Assembly (NCBI GenBank): GCA_013334975.1
Contig: JAAXWL010000011.1
Location: 1 to 44,286, forward strand
Source of the DNA: Chlorobiaceae bacterium
GTDB taxonomy: Bacteria; Bacteroidota; Chlorobiia; Chlorobiales; Chlorobiaceae
Reading direction: 5' to 3'
Length of the DNA: 44,286 nucleotides
The notes under the pieces were generated by a model. That model was not told where the DNA came from. It saw only the letters and a program-made list of their open reading frames with translations, and ran no database searches. Each line of letters starts with the position of its first letter. The first letter of the stretch is position 1. Both the position numbers and the translations under genes were made by a program. Positions 15,149 through 22,222 of this stretch are shown in pieces.

Positions 15149-15186
15149 AAAAAAAAGAGGCCGGGTTGAAATCGGCCTCTTTTTTT
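15149..15186. terminator. Bidirectional rho-independent terminator after the first ferredoxin gene
   Basis: Stem AAAAAAAGAGGCCG / CGGCCTCTTTTTT with a nine-base loop (15164-15172). Read on the minus strand it lies 23 bases past the ferredoxin stop codon and ends in a T-run. It can also stop plus-strand transcripts. Confidence 0.85.
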
Positions 15187-15209
15187 ATCTCACAAACAGG
15201 GTAGTTGAA

Positions 15210-15398
15210 TCAGCCCTGAACGATGCATTCTGCCGGGCAGACTGCAACGCAGGCAGGGGCATCGGCATAACCGACACACTCGGTGCAGGTGGCAGCATCG
15301 ATGACGTAGAGGTCGTTGCCTGCCGAGATGGCGGTTACCGGACATTCGGACTCGCAAGCACCGCAGTAGGTGCATTCTTCAGTGATATACAGTGCCAT
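15210..15398 (-). CDS. 2[4Fe-4S] ferredoxin
   Basis: 62 residues with eight cluster cysteines: CTYCGACESECP for the first set and CTECVGYADAPACVAVCP for the second. The second set has eight residues between its second and third cysteine, as in ferredoxins of green sulfur bacteria and Allochromatium, not the compact clostridial spacing. In green sulfur bacteria such low-potential ferredoxins accept electrons from the type I reaction centre and feed the reductive TCA cycle and ferredoxin-NAD(P) reduction. It has its own putative promoter and terminator, consistent with high independent expression. A second ferredoxin gene lies 205 bases upstream on the same strand. Confidence 0.95.
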   Translation of the reverse strand: MALYITEECTYCGACESECPVTAISAGNDLYVIDAATCTECVGYADAPACVAVCPAECIVQG

Positions 15399-15457
15399 GT
15401 TGACGACGTGCTTTGATAGTTTGGTGAAAAAGAAAGAACACTTTGAGCAATTCTTTC

Positions 15458-15487
15458 AATATAACCATTTTTCAGGTCTGAAAACAA
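15458..15487 (-). promoter_or_regulatory. Putative promoter of the first ferredoxin gene
   Basis: On the minus strand, TTGTTT (complement of 15482-15487) and TATATT (complement of 15458-15463) are separated by 18 bases, giving a leader of roughly 50 bases before the ATG at 15398. Pattern match only. Confidence 0.4.
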
Positions 15488-15548
15488 ACGCAAGGTAAAT
15501 ATTTAACAGTACAACCATGCACCAGAGATGAAAGCGTTCTGATAGAAG

Positions 15549-15587
15549 CCCGTCGCCATGAAGAGCACCAGGAGGTACGGCGACGGG
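15549..15587 (-). terminator. GC-rich hairpin downstream of the second ferredoxin gene
   Basis: CCCGTCGCC (15549-15557) pairs with GGCGACGGG (15579-15587) around a 21-base loop, 17 bases past the ferredoxin stop on the minus strand. There is no T-run after it, so it may attenuate transcription or protect the mRNA 3' end and is not a textbook terminator. Confidence 0.45.
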
Positions 15588-15603
15588 TTTGCGGAGACAG
15601 TTG

Positions 15604-15792
15604 TTATACTTTGATAATACAGTCCACAGGGCAAACGGCTACACAAGCCGCTTCTTCATTGTATCCGACGCAGTCCACACAGACATTTTCGTCTATGACG
15701 TAGACTGAATCACCGGGAGCGATGGCGCTGACCGGGCAATCGGGTTCACATGCTCCGCAATAGGTGCATTCGTCGGTAATACGGTGTGCCAT
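15604..15792 (-). CDS. 2[4Fe-4S] ferredoxin, second copy
   Basis: 62 residues with CTYCGACEPDCP and CVDCVGYNEEAACVAVCP, the same cysteine spacing as the neighbouring copy at 15210-15398 and about 60-70 percent similar to it by eye. Acidic overall, as expected for a soluble low-potential electron carrier between the photosynthetic reaction centre and ferredoxin-dependent enzymes such as pyruvate and 2-oxoglutarate synthases. It lies 82 bases downstream of phoH on the same strand, so it may be partly co-transcribed. The pair probably arose by tandem duplication; keeping both suggests different partners or expression conditions. Confidence 0.95.
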   Translation of the reverse strand: MAHRITDECTYCGACEPDCPVSAIAPGDSVYVIDENVCVDCVGYNEEAACVAVCPVDCIIKV

Positions 15793-15874
15793 GGTTTTCG
15801 GTTTTGAATGGTTGATAAGGGATTCGGGCAGAAGAACAGTGCTTCCTGCATTTCAACAAACCGGAGCGCGTTGA

Positions 15875-16864
15875 TCAAAGTTCCTTTTCTTTGGCTTTGC
15901 CGTGCCGGTACTTCTCCTCATGATGCTCGTAAGCGTCAATAATATCCTTGACCAGGCGATGGCGTACAACATCCGATTTGTCGAGGAAGACGAAGCTGAT
16001 GCCTTTGATATCCTGGAGGATATTGCGAGCGTTCAGAAGCCCCGATTCCATCTCTTTGGGCAGATCGACCTGGGTTATATCGCCTGTGATAATCGCTTTT
16101 GAATTGACACCGAGCCGGGTCAGGCACATCATCATCTGCTTGCTCGAAGCATTCTGCGCTTCGTCGAGGATGATGAAGGCGTTATTCAGGGTGCGCCCTC
16201 TCATATACGCCAGAGGCACGATTTCGATGACCCGCCGTTCAGTGAGGAATTTGAGCTTTTCGGCGGTCAGCATGTCCTGAAGGGCGTCATAGAGTGGTCG
16301 CAGATAAGGGTCTATTTTCTGGGCCAGGTCACCGGGAAGGAATCCGAGGCTTTCACCAGCTTCAACTGCAGGCCGGGCAAGCACGATGCGCTTGATGGTT
16401 TTGGCCTTCCATGCGGCAACGGCTATGGCAACGGCGGTATAGGTCTTGCCGGTACCCGCCGGCCCGATGGCGAACACGATGTCGTTGGTTCTTGCTTCGG
16501 CGACCATCCTTCTTTGACCGTCGGTTTTTGCCTTGACGACATAATCCTTTGTCTCGACGATTACATCGCGATCACCGGCATGAGCTGTCGAAGGTCGGGA
16601 AGCTGGCGAGAGCGCAAGGCTGACTAATGCATTGACATCGTTTTCGAGTACTTCACCATGCTGGTCAGCCAGAAAAATCATCTCTCTGAAGATATTTTCT
16701 GTTGCCGTCAGGTCTGGCTCTTCACCACTGATGGTGATTTTAGCTCCGCGGGCATTGATACGAATGTCGGGAAAAGCTTCACGTATTTTTTTCAGCGAAC
16801 TATCGTAAGGTCCGAAAATGATAACTGGTTCTATACCATCGAATTCGATCGTTTTTTCAGTCAA
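15875..16864 (-). CDS. PhoH-like (PhoH/YbeZ) ATPase
   Basis: 329 residues. An N-terminal KH-like region (PVIIFGPYDSSLKKIREAF...INARGAKITISG) precedes the PhoH ATPase domain with Walker A GPAGTGKT at 134-141, the VLARPAVEAGESLGFLPGD motif, Walker B FIILDEAQNAS and ITGDITQVDLP. This is the YbeZ form, linked in other bacteria to the endoribonuclease YbeY in ribosome and RNA maturation; ybeY is not next to it here. It starts at a TTG at 16864, 15 bases after hldD, and runs on towards the ferredoxin genes. ATP binding is certain from motifs; the cellular role is inferred. Confidence 0.93.
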   Translation of the reverse strand: MTEKTIEFDGIEPVIIFGPYDSSLKKIREAFPDIRINARGAKITISGEEPDLTATENIFREMIFLADQHGEVLENDVNALVSLALSPASRPSTAHAGDRDVIVETKDYVVKAKTDGQRRMVAEARTNDIVFAIGPAGTGKTYTAVAIAVAAWKAKTIKRIVLARPAVEAGESLGFLPGDLAQKIDPYLRPLYDALQDMLTAEKLKFLTERRVIEIVPLAYMRGRTLNNAFIILDEAQNASSKQMMMCLTRLGVNSKAIITGDITQVDLPKEMESGLLNARNILQDIKGISFVFLDKSDVVRHRLVKDIIDAYEHHEEKYRHGKAKEKEL

Positions 16865-16879
16865 GTCCTGAGTCCTTTT

Positions 16880-17881
16880 TTATGTTTGCGTTTCCGTACC
16901 GGCCATTTCCAGATGCGGGATGGCTTTGCCCAGATAATTGAGTACATAATCACGCACCCCGTCTTCAAGCGGGGTCATGGGTTCGGTGAAGCCCTTTTGC
17001 CGGAGATTAGGGCACTCCGCACAGGTATAATACTGGTATTTGTCACGAATGGTTTCAGGCATCGGGATCCAGGTGATCGACGGTGTTTTTCCAAGAGCCT
17101 CGAAGGTGGCTCCGACCAGATCCCTGAAGGTGCGGGCACGACCGGTGCCGATGTTGAAAAGACCCGCTGCCGAAGGGGTTTCGATCAGCCAGTGCATGAT
17201 TTTCGTACAATCCTTGATATAGACGAAGTCGCGCATTTGCTCGCCATCAGCGTAATCCGGATGATGAGATCTGAAAAGCTTCACGGTTCCGGTATCGCGG
17301 ATCTGGTTGAACGCCTTGAAGACGACGCTGGTCATATCCTCTTTGTGGTACTCGTTCGGCCCGTAAACATTGAAGAACTTCAGTCCGGCAGCTTTGTCGA
17401 GAATGCCGTTGCGCAGAGCCCAGCAATCGAAAAGGTGTTTGGAGTATCCGTACATGTTCAGGGGTCTGAGTCGATCGATCGAACCGGTTCCGTCGGTATA
17501 CCCAGACGAACCATCACCGAAGGTTGCCGCACTCGATGCGTAAATCAGGCGCACCTCATGTTCGGCACACCATGAAGCGAGCATCTTTGAATATTCGTAA
17601 TTGTTGTTCATGAGCAGGCCGGCATCCTGTTCAGTCGTCGAACTGATAGCACCCATGTGGATGACGGCGCTGATCTTTGGGAGACGGTTCTGTTCAAGAA
17701 GTATCGGAAGATCGTTCTTGTTGATGAAATCGGAAAAGCGAAGTCCTCTGAGATTGAGCCATTTTCCGTCGGATGCCTGACCGAGGTCATCGACGATCAG
17801 CACCTTCTCGATGCCGTTGCGGTTGAGTTCCCAGAGCATTGCACTGCCGATGAACCCGGCGCCGCCGGTAATGATGATCAT
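16880..17881 (-). CDS. hldD: ADP-L-glycero-D-manno-heptose 6-epimerase
   Basis: 333 residues of the extended short-chain dehydrogenase family. The NAD(P)-binding TGGAGFIGS is at 5-13, the catalytic serine lies in ASSAATFGDG (115-124) and the Y-x3-K pair is Y144/K148 in MYGYSK. FFNVYGPNEYHKEDMTSVVF is characteristic of HldD/RfaD, which converts ADP-D-glycero-D-manno-heptose to the L-glycero form for the LPS inner core. The frame is open 25 codons further upstream, but the Rossmann fold begins at the ATG at 17881, so I start there; no strong ribosome-binding site is visible. First gene of a minus-strand run with phoH. Confidence 0.92.
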   Translation of the reverse strand: MIIITGGAGFIGSAMLWELNRNGIEKVLIVDDLGQASDGKWLNLRGLRFSDFINKNDLPILLEQNRLPKISAVIHMGAISSTTEQDAGLLMNNNYEYSKMLASWCAEHEVRLIYASSAATFGDGSSGYTDGTGSIDRLRPLNMYGYSKHLFDCWALRNGILDKAAGLKFFNVYGPNEYHKEDMTSVVFKAFNQIRDTGTVKLFRSHHPDYADGEQMRDFVYIKDCTKIMHWLIETPSAAGLFNIGTGRARTFRDLVGATFEALGKTPSITWIPMPETIRDKYQYYTCAECPNLRQKGFTEPMTPLEDGVRDYVLNYLGKAIPHLEMAGTETQT

Positions 17882-17939
17882 GTAACACAGGTCAAATGGT
17901 TTTGCCGCCCGAAAAATATACACCCGGCTGTCGGGAAAA

Positions 17940-17975
17940 ACAAAAAGCCGGTACAATGGAGTACCGGCTTTTTGT
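17940..17975. terminator. Bidirectional rho-independent terminator
   Basis: A perfect 15-bp stem ACAAAAAGCCGGTAC / GTACCGGCTTTTTGT around AATGGA. On the minus strand it lies 20 bases past the stop of the sigma-like gene and insulates it from hldD. Confidence 0.9.
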
Positions 17976-17994
17976 GCTAAGGAGAAGTATCTTT

Positions 17995-18414
17995 TCAGGC
18001 AGACGCTCTCAGAAAGTAGTCATGCGCCATGAACTTCCTGCCCCAGAAGAGCCAGAGTCTTATAGTATCGACCGGTTTGCCAAGGATATCGGCGATCTGG
18101 GAGTGTCTCAAACCGGTCAGTTCCGACAGAAGCACCGAGAGCTTGATATCGGCTGCCCATTGTTTGAGGGAGTTGATCAGGTTACCTTGCGTTCCAGAGA
18201 TATCATGAATCTCCAGATCGGAATTCTGGCCATAGGTGTCCAGATAACAGTCACGGAAAGTTCTGAGCACTTCGGTTTCCGGTGCTTGCATATCGGTGTT
18301 CAGGCAGGTGTGGCTGACCAGGTCGGTTGAAGCTTTTTCATTGCCAGTCATCCAGTAGGCAAGATTATATATGTCATCGATCAGGTCCAGCGGGGTTTTT
18401 TTGATCTCTATCAT
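17995..18414 (-). CDS. Small sigma-70-like (ECF-type) regulator, divergent
   Basis: 139 residues. The N-terminal part LIDDIYNLAYWMTGNEKAST then DLVSHTCLN resembles region 2 of ECF sigma factors (LYRLAYRLTGNxxDAEDLVQETFL), and the C-terminal part LSELTGLRHSQIADILGKPV followed by DTIRLWLFWGRKFM resembles region 4 (helix-turn-helix). The linker is short and the acidic and aromatic promoter-melting residues of region 2 are not obvious, so it may be a sigma-like regulator that does not melt promoters. No anti-sigma factor is next to it. Ribosome-binding site GGAG precedes the ATG at 18414. It is divergent from hisC and has its own terminator. Confidence 0.65.
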   Translation of the reverse strand: MIEIKKTPLDLIDDIYNLAYWMTGNEKASTDLVSHTCLNTDMQAPETEVLRTFRDCYLDTYGQNSDLEIHDISGTQGNLINSLKQWAADIKLSVLLSELTGLRHSQIADILGKPVDTIRLWLFWGRKFMAHDYFLRASA

Positions 18415-18595
18415 GATAGCTCCGTTTTTATTGAAAGAGGATTAATTTTGTCCTTATTTAATGTAGATAAAAAAAAGGGTGTTGTCCAGTTTTTTTTCCC
18501 GAAAAATGCAAAAATTCGTTTCTTGTCTGGTCTCATAACCAGCCTCGGGTTGGTTTCATTCTTGTATGACGTTGAAAACCGGAAAATCCATCACC

Positions 18596-19663
18596 ATGAA
18601 AAGAGATTTCAGAGCTGCGCTCAACCCTGCCCTGGAGCGTATCGGGGTCTATAAAGTTGAGGGTGGGCAGGAGGCCGAAGTCAAGCTGAATCAGAACGAA
18701 AGTCCTTTCGATCTGCCCATGTGGCTCAAGGAGAAGATTCTCGATGCGTTTCGACAGGAGCACTGGAACCGCTATCCGGACATCCTTCCCTATCGGGGGA
18801 TGGCCGCCTATGCGTCGTTTCTCGGTATTTCCCCTGATTCATTGATTATGAGCAACGGCTCGAACGAGATGCTCTACACCATTTTCATGGCGTGTCTCGG
18901 CACGGGTCGTCGGGTGCTCATTCCGCAGCCCTCTTTTTCTCTGTATGAGAAGATAGCACTGCTCTTGCAGGCCGATCTTGTCGAGGTGCCCATGCACCAG
19001 GATCTTGGCTTTGATGTCGATGCCATCATCGACACGGCTTTGAGCGAAAAGGTTGATTTTATCGTGCTTTCCACGCCGAATAATCCAACGGGAAAGTCAC
19101 TTTCGCATGAAGAGGTTGAGCGGATTGTGGCTGAGAGCGATGCTATCGTACTGGTTGACGAGGCCTATATCGAGTTTTCGAAGCAGCGCACGGCGCTGGA
19201 CCTGATTGACCGCTATCCGAACCTGATTATACTGCGCACCATGTCGAAGGCGCTTGCCCTGGCCGGTATGCGAATCGGTTTTGCCATCTCGAATCCGGAA
19301 CTCATGGCCGAGATCACCAAGCCGAAGATTCCTTTTGCGTCGGGTCGCCTTGCAGAAATAACCCTTGCCGGTGTCCTCGACAACTACTCGCTGGTGACCG
19401 ATGCCGTCAGTTATATTCTTGCCGAGCGCGAACGACTCTATGCGGAACTTTCCTGCTTTGACAACGTTGATGTATTCGAGAGCGATACCAACTTTCTCGT
19501 CATCAGGGTTGGTGATGCCGGTCAGGTTTTCACCAGACTCAGGGAGTCCGGCGTACTGGTGCGCAACGTGTCGGGTTATCCGCTCATGGAAAACTGCCTT
19601 CGGTTCAATGTCGGTCTCAGGGCCGAGAATGACCGGCTTCTGGCTTTGCTGAAAACGCTCTGA
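18596..19663 (+). CDS. hisC: Histidinol-phosphate aminotransferase
   Basis: 355 residues from ATG 18596; an ATG ten codons upstream (18566) is possible. PLP-dependent class II-like aminotransferase with KLNQNESPFD at 30-39, SNGSNEM (86-92), STPNNPTGK (159-167), DEAYIEF (188-194) and the Schiff-base lysine K218 in RTMSKALALAGMRIGF. It converts imidazole-acetol phosphate and glutamate to histidinol phosphate in histidine synthesis. No other his genes are adjacent, in keeping with scattered biosynthetic genes in this lineage. The next gene starts 2 bases past its stop, so they are probably co-transcribed. Confidence 0.9.
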   Translation: MKRDFRAALNPALERIGVYKVEGGQEAEVKLNQNESPFDLPMWLKEKILDAFRQEHWNRYPDILPYRGMAAYASFLGISPDSLIMSNGSNEMLYTIFMACLGTGRRVLIPQPSFSLYEKIALLLQADLVEVPMHQDLGFDVDAIIDTALSEKVDFIVLSTPNNPTGKSLSHEEVERIVAESDAIVLVDEAYIEFSKQRTALDLIDRYPNLIILRTMSKALALAGMRIGFAISNPELMAEITKPKIPFASGRLAEITLAGVLDNYSLVTDAVSYILAERERLYAELSCFDNVDVFESDTNFLVIRVGDAGQVFTRLRESGVLVRNVSGYPLMENCLRFNVGLRAENDRLLALLKTL

Positions 19664-19664
19664 T

Positions 19665-20207
19665 ATGATGGTTTTCCGGCAACTGGCAGGAGAAGAGATG
19701 GGGCGCCTGACTCCTGGCGCCTATGCGGTTTCACGACGCCATCCTGTGACGCTCATGCTGCACAACATCCGGAGTATGTGGAACGTTGGCGCGATGTTCA
19801 GAACCGCGGATGCTGCTGGTATTGACAGGATTGTCATTACCGGTTATACAGCCACACCTCCTCGAAAAGAGATCGACAAAACGGCTCTCGGAGCCCAGGA
19901 GACGGTGCCGTGGCTCCATTTCGACGATCCGTTTGAAGCCATTTCTGTTCTGAAAGATGAGGGAAAAAAGGTATACGGTCTTGAAATTGCCGAAAACAGC
20001 CGTATGTATACTGATTTGAAGGCCGACGACTTTCCTCTTGTCTTGCTTGTGGGTAATGAGGTTGATGGAATCGGTGATGCGCTGCTTGCCAACTGTGACG
20101 GCGTCCTTGAAATTCCGCAATATGGTATCAAGCATTCACTGAACGTGGCCGTGGCTGCCGGGGTAGCTGTTTTTGAGTGCGTCAGGGTCTTCAGGCAGCC
20201 AGGGTGA
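19665..20207 (+). CDS. SpoU/TrmH-family RNA 2'-O-ribose methyltransferase
   Basis: 180 residues. All three SPOUT motifs are present: NIRSMWNVGAMFRTADAAGI (motif 1), LVLLVGNEVDGI (motif 2) and IPQYGIKHSLNVAVAAGVAV (motif 3), which together form the trefoil knot that binds S-adenosylmethionine. These enzymes methylate ribose 2'-hydroxyls in tRNA or rRNA. The protein is short and lacks the N-terminal substrate-binding domain of RlmB/TsnR, so it resembles stand-alone TrmH/TrmL-like forms; the target nucleotide cannot be assigned. It starts two bases after hisC, most likely for transcriptional economy. Confidence 0.9.
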   Translation: MMVFRQLAGEEMGRLTPGAYAVSRRHPVTLMLHNIRSMWNVGAMFRTADAAGIDRIVITGYTATPPRKEIDKTALGAQETVPWLHFDDPFEAISVLKDEGKKVYGLEIAENSRMYTDLKADDFPLVLLVGNEVDGIGDALLANCDGVLEIPQYGIKHSLNVAVAAGVAVFECVRVFRQPG

Positions 20208-20328
20208 TCTTTTATCAATGGATCGGGTTCTTCTCTATAATTATTGTATATTCCGTGCAAATCTCGGGTGTCCCGAACTGTTTTTTTTCACGAACATCTT
20301 TTGCCATGTTCCTTATCTGTAAAGTTGC

Positions 20329-21162
20329 ATGCTGCATTACAAAACACATGTAATAGCCGAGAATGCCCCCTGGGTGGTGTTCGTGCATGGTGCCGGAGGA
20401 AGTTCTTCGATCTGGTTCATGCAGATCAAGGAATTTGTCAGGCATTTCAATGTCTTGCTGGTCGATCTGAGAGGTCATGGTCGTTCAAAGCAGGTCAGTA
20501 CGACCCGTGAGGATCGGAATTACAATTTCGAGGTAGTTACTCGTGACGTCATCGATGTGCTTGATGAACTGAAAATCCGTAAGGCTCATTTCATCGGTAT
20601 CTCTCTTGGCACCATCCTCATCAGAAACATCAGCGAACTGGCCCCGGAAAGGGTTGAATCGATGATCATGGGGGGAGCGATCATTCGTCTCAACGTTCGT
20701 GCCAAGGTTCTGGTGGCCATCGGTAATCTTTTCAAGAGAATGGTGCCCTACATGTGGCTCTACTCCTTTTTTGCCTGGATTATCATGCCCAAGGCCAGGC
20801 ACCGCAAGTCGCGCATCCTTTTTGTGAACGAGGCTAAAAAGGTGGCCCAGAAAGAGTTTATGCGCTGGTTCACGCTCACCTACGAAATCAATCCGCTGCT
20901 CAAGTATTTCGAAGAAAAGGATACCGGCATTCCGACACTCTACCTCATGGGAGACGAGGATTACATGTTTCTTCCGGCGGTCGAGTATATCGTCAATCGT
21001 CACTCCAACTCTTACCTCAACGTGATCAGCAATTCGGGACACGTCTGCAATATTGACCAGCCTCATGAGTTCAATTCACGGGCGATCGAATTTGTCAGAG
21101 GTATCTGCAACCGCAACCGTTCTGAGGTCCTGGATGTTATGGCGGAGCTGGTTGCTGTTTAA
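20329..21162 (+). CDS. Alpha/beta-hydrolase fold enzyme
   Basis: 277 residues. The oxyanion-hole region VVFVHGAGGSSSIW (16-29), VDLRGHGRS (45-53), nucleophile elbow GISLG (S92), acid in GDEDYMF and catalytic histidine in NSGHVCNIDQP make a complete Ser-Asp-His triad. Such enzymes hydrolyse esters, lactones or amides; this subgroup looks like proline-iminopeptidase or esterase relatives, without a clear substrate. Its stop codon overlaps the stop codon of the convergent pth gene by four bases. Upstream at 20262-20292 a weak CGGG-TGT-CCCG hairpin with a later T8 run could end the preceding transcript. Confidence 0.85.
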   Translation: MLHYKTHVIAENAPWVVFVHGAGGSSSIWFMQIKEFVRHFNVLLVDLRGHGRSKQVSTTREDRNYNFEVVTRDVIDVLDELKIRKAHFIGISLGTILIRNISELAPERVESMIMGGAIIRLNVRAKVLVAIGNLFKRMVPYMWLYSFFAWIIMPKARHRKSRILFVNEAKKVAQKEFMRWFTLTYEINPLLKYFEEKDTGIPTLYLMGDEDYMFLPAVEYIVNRHSNSYLNVISNSGHVCNIDQPHEFNSRAIEFVRGICNRNRSEVLDVMAELVAV

Positions 21163-21722
21163 ATCATCGCTCTGTTGAAGTGATTCATGGCATGGTCGAT
21201 GCCATGTGACGAGAAGTCCATGACCGCATCGACGCATACCGTAATGACCTTTTCGATAGTACCCCGTTCCTCCACCGTGAATTTCGCCAACACGAAGGAG
21301 GAGAGGGAGTCTGGCGCAAGTTCCGTGCCGACACCGACGCGCAACCGGGCGAACTCCTCGCTTCCAAGGCTCTCGATGATGTGTTTCAGTCCGTTCTGTC
21401 CCCCAGCCGATCCTTTTTTTCTTATCCTCACACTCCCCAGAGGAATGTTGACATCATCACAGATGACCAGCAGCTCCTCCCGGCGGATTTTCCAGAAATT
21501 CATGGCAGCCACGACAGCATGACCCGAAAGGTTCATGTAGGTCATTGGCTTGACCAGAATCAGGGGGCCTCCAGGCGCGCTGATTTTCGTAAACCGGAAA
21601 TTGCCCTTGCCGGATGAAAACGAGGCCCCTCCGGAAAGACGCTCGATGATGTCGAAGCCGATATTGTGCCTGGTTCCGGCATGCCGCAGTTCCGGATTGC
21701 CGAGGCCGACGATGAGTTTCAT
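21159..21722 (-). CDS. pth: Peptidyl-tRNA hydrolase
   Basis: 187 residues. It recycles peptidyl-tRNAs released prematurely from ribosomes and is normally essential. The family start MKLIVGLGNPELRHAGTRHN fixes the initiation codon at 21722 although the frame stays open 60 codons upstream; N10 and H20 are catalytic. LVKPMTYMNLSGHAV, CDDVNIPLGSVRIRKKGSAG and GGQNGLKHIIESLGS match the remaining conserved blocks. Length is normal for Pth. Convergent with the hydrolase gene; the two stop codons share the palindrome TTTAAA. A divergent, long intergenic region separates it from the pyrophosphatase gene. Confidence 0.95.
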   Translation of the reverse strand: MKLIVGLGNPELRHAGTRHNIGFDIIERLSGGASFSSGKGNFRFTKISAPGGPLILVKPMTYMNLSGHAVVAAMNFWKIRREELLVICDDVNIPLGSVRIRKKGSAGGQNGLKHIIESLGSEEFARLRVGVGTELAPDSLSSFVLAKFTVEERGTIEKVITVCVDAVMDFSSHGIDHAMNHFNRAMI

Positions 21723-22222
21723 GGCGCAGACTGTGATGGAGTTTCCATTGTTTGGTGTGGCTTGACGCCCTTTTGCACTCTTTGGGGGGCAATATAATAC
21801 GTGATGGGAGATTGAGAAGCGGCAGAAGGAGTATGGTGGATAAATCTGGTCAGTGTCTTGCGGCAGAAGGGTTGTTGCACAGGACATTGGAATATGGAAC
21901 AATACAGGCGGATACCTCTTTTTCCGGCTTTGTTATCGCGTTCTGATACCGGGAAGAATAGGATAATTGTTGATGAATATATTATATAAATAGTTGGTTA
22001 TATCGTTATATAGAAGTGTAATGAAATGGCGGGAACCGAATTTGCCTGCGTTCGTTTAGTGTTTTTTTGTGATGAGTTACCGGAAAAAGTTGCTACTTTC
22101 ATCTATCCTGTTTATCAGCAAGGATGTTCTTTAATAATACACTGTTCTTTGTTGTTATTATAATAATCCTGCTGTCAGCAGACATTCTGTAAACCAGTAA
22201 AAAACAGAGAAAAAACAGAGCG
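21723..22222. other. 500-base divergent regulatory region between pth and the pyrophosphatase gene
   Basis: No gene. Two AT-rich patches, 21970-22020 (with TATATT/TATATA words) and 22125-22170 (TTATTATAATAAT, containing TATAAT at 22159-22164), are candidates for the pyrophosphatase promoter, but I find no convincing -35 at proper distance. A small hairpin CTGCTGTCAGCAG lies at 22169-22181. The ATG at 22223 has only a purine-rich leader (ACAGAGAAAAAACAGAGCG) before it. Confidence 0.4.

Noticed and set aside
16658-17575. A 305-codon open frame on the plus strand
   Set aside because: Antisense to hldD and phoH, both with clear catalytic motifs; it has no ribosome-binding site or recognisable domain.
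22159-22164. TATAAT as the -10 of the pyrophosphatase promoter
   Set aside because: No acceptable -35 at 16-18 bases, and the region is AT-rich enough for chance matches; mentioned only in the intergenic entry.
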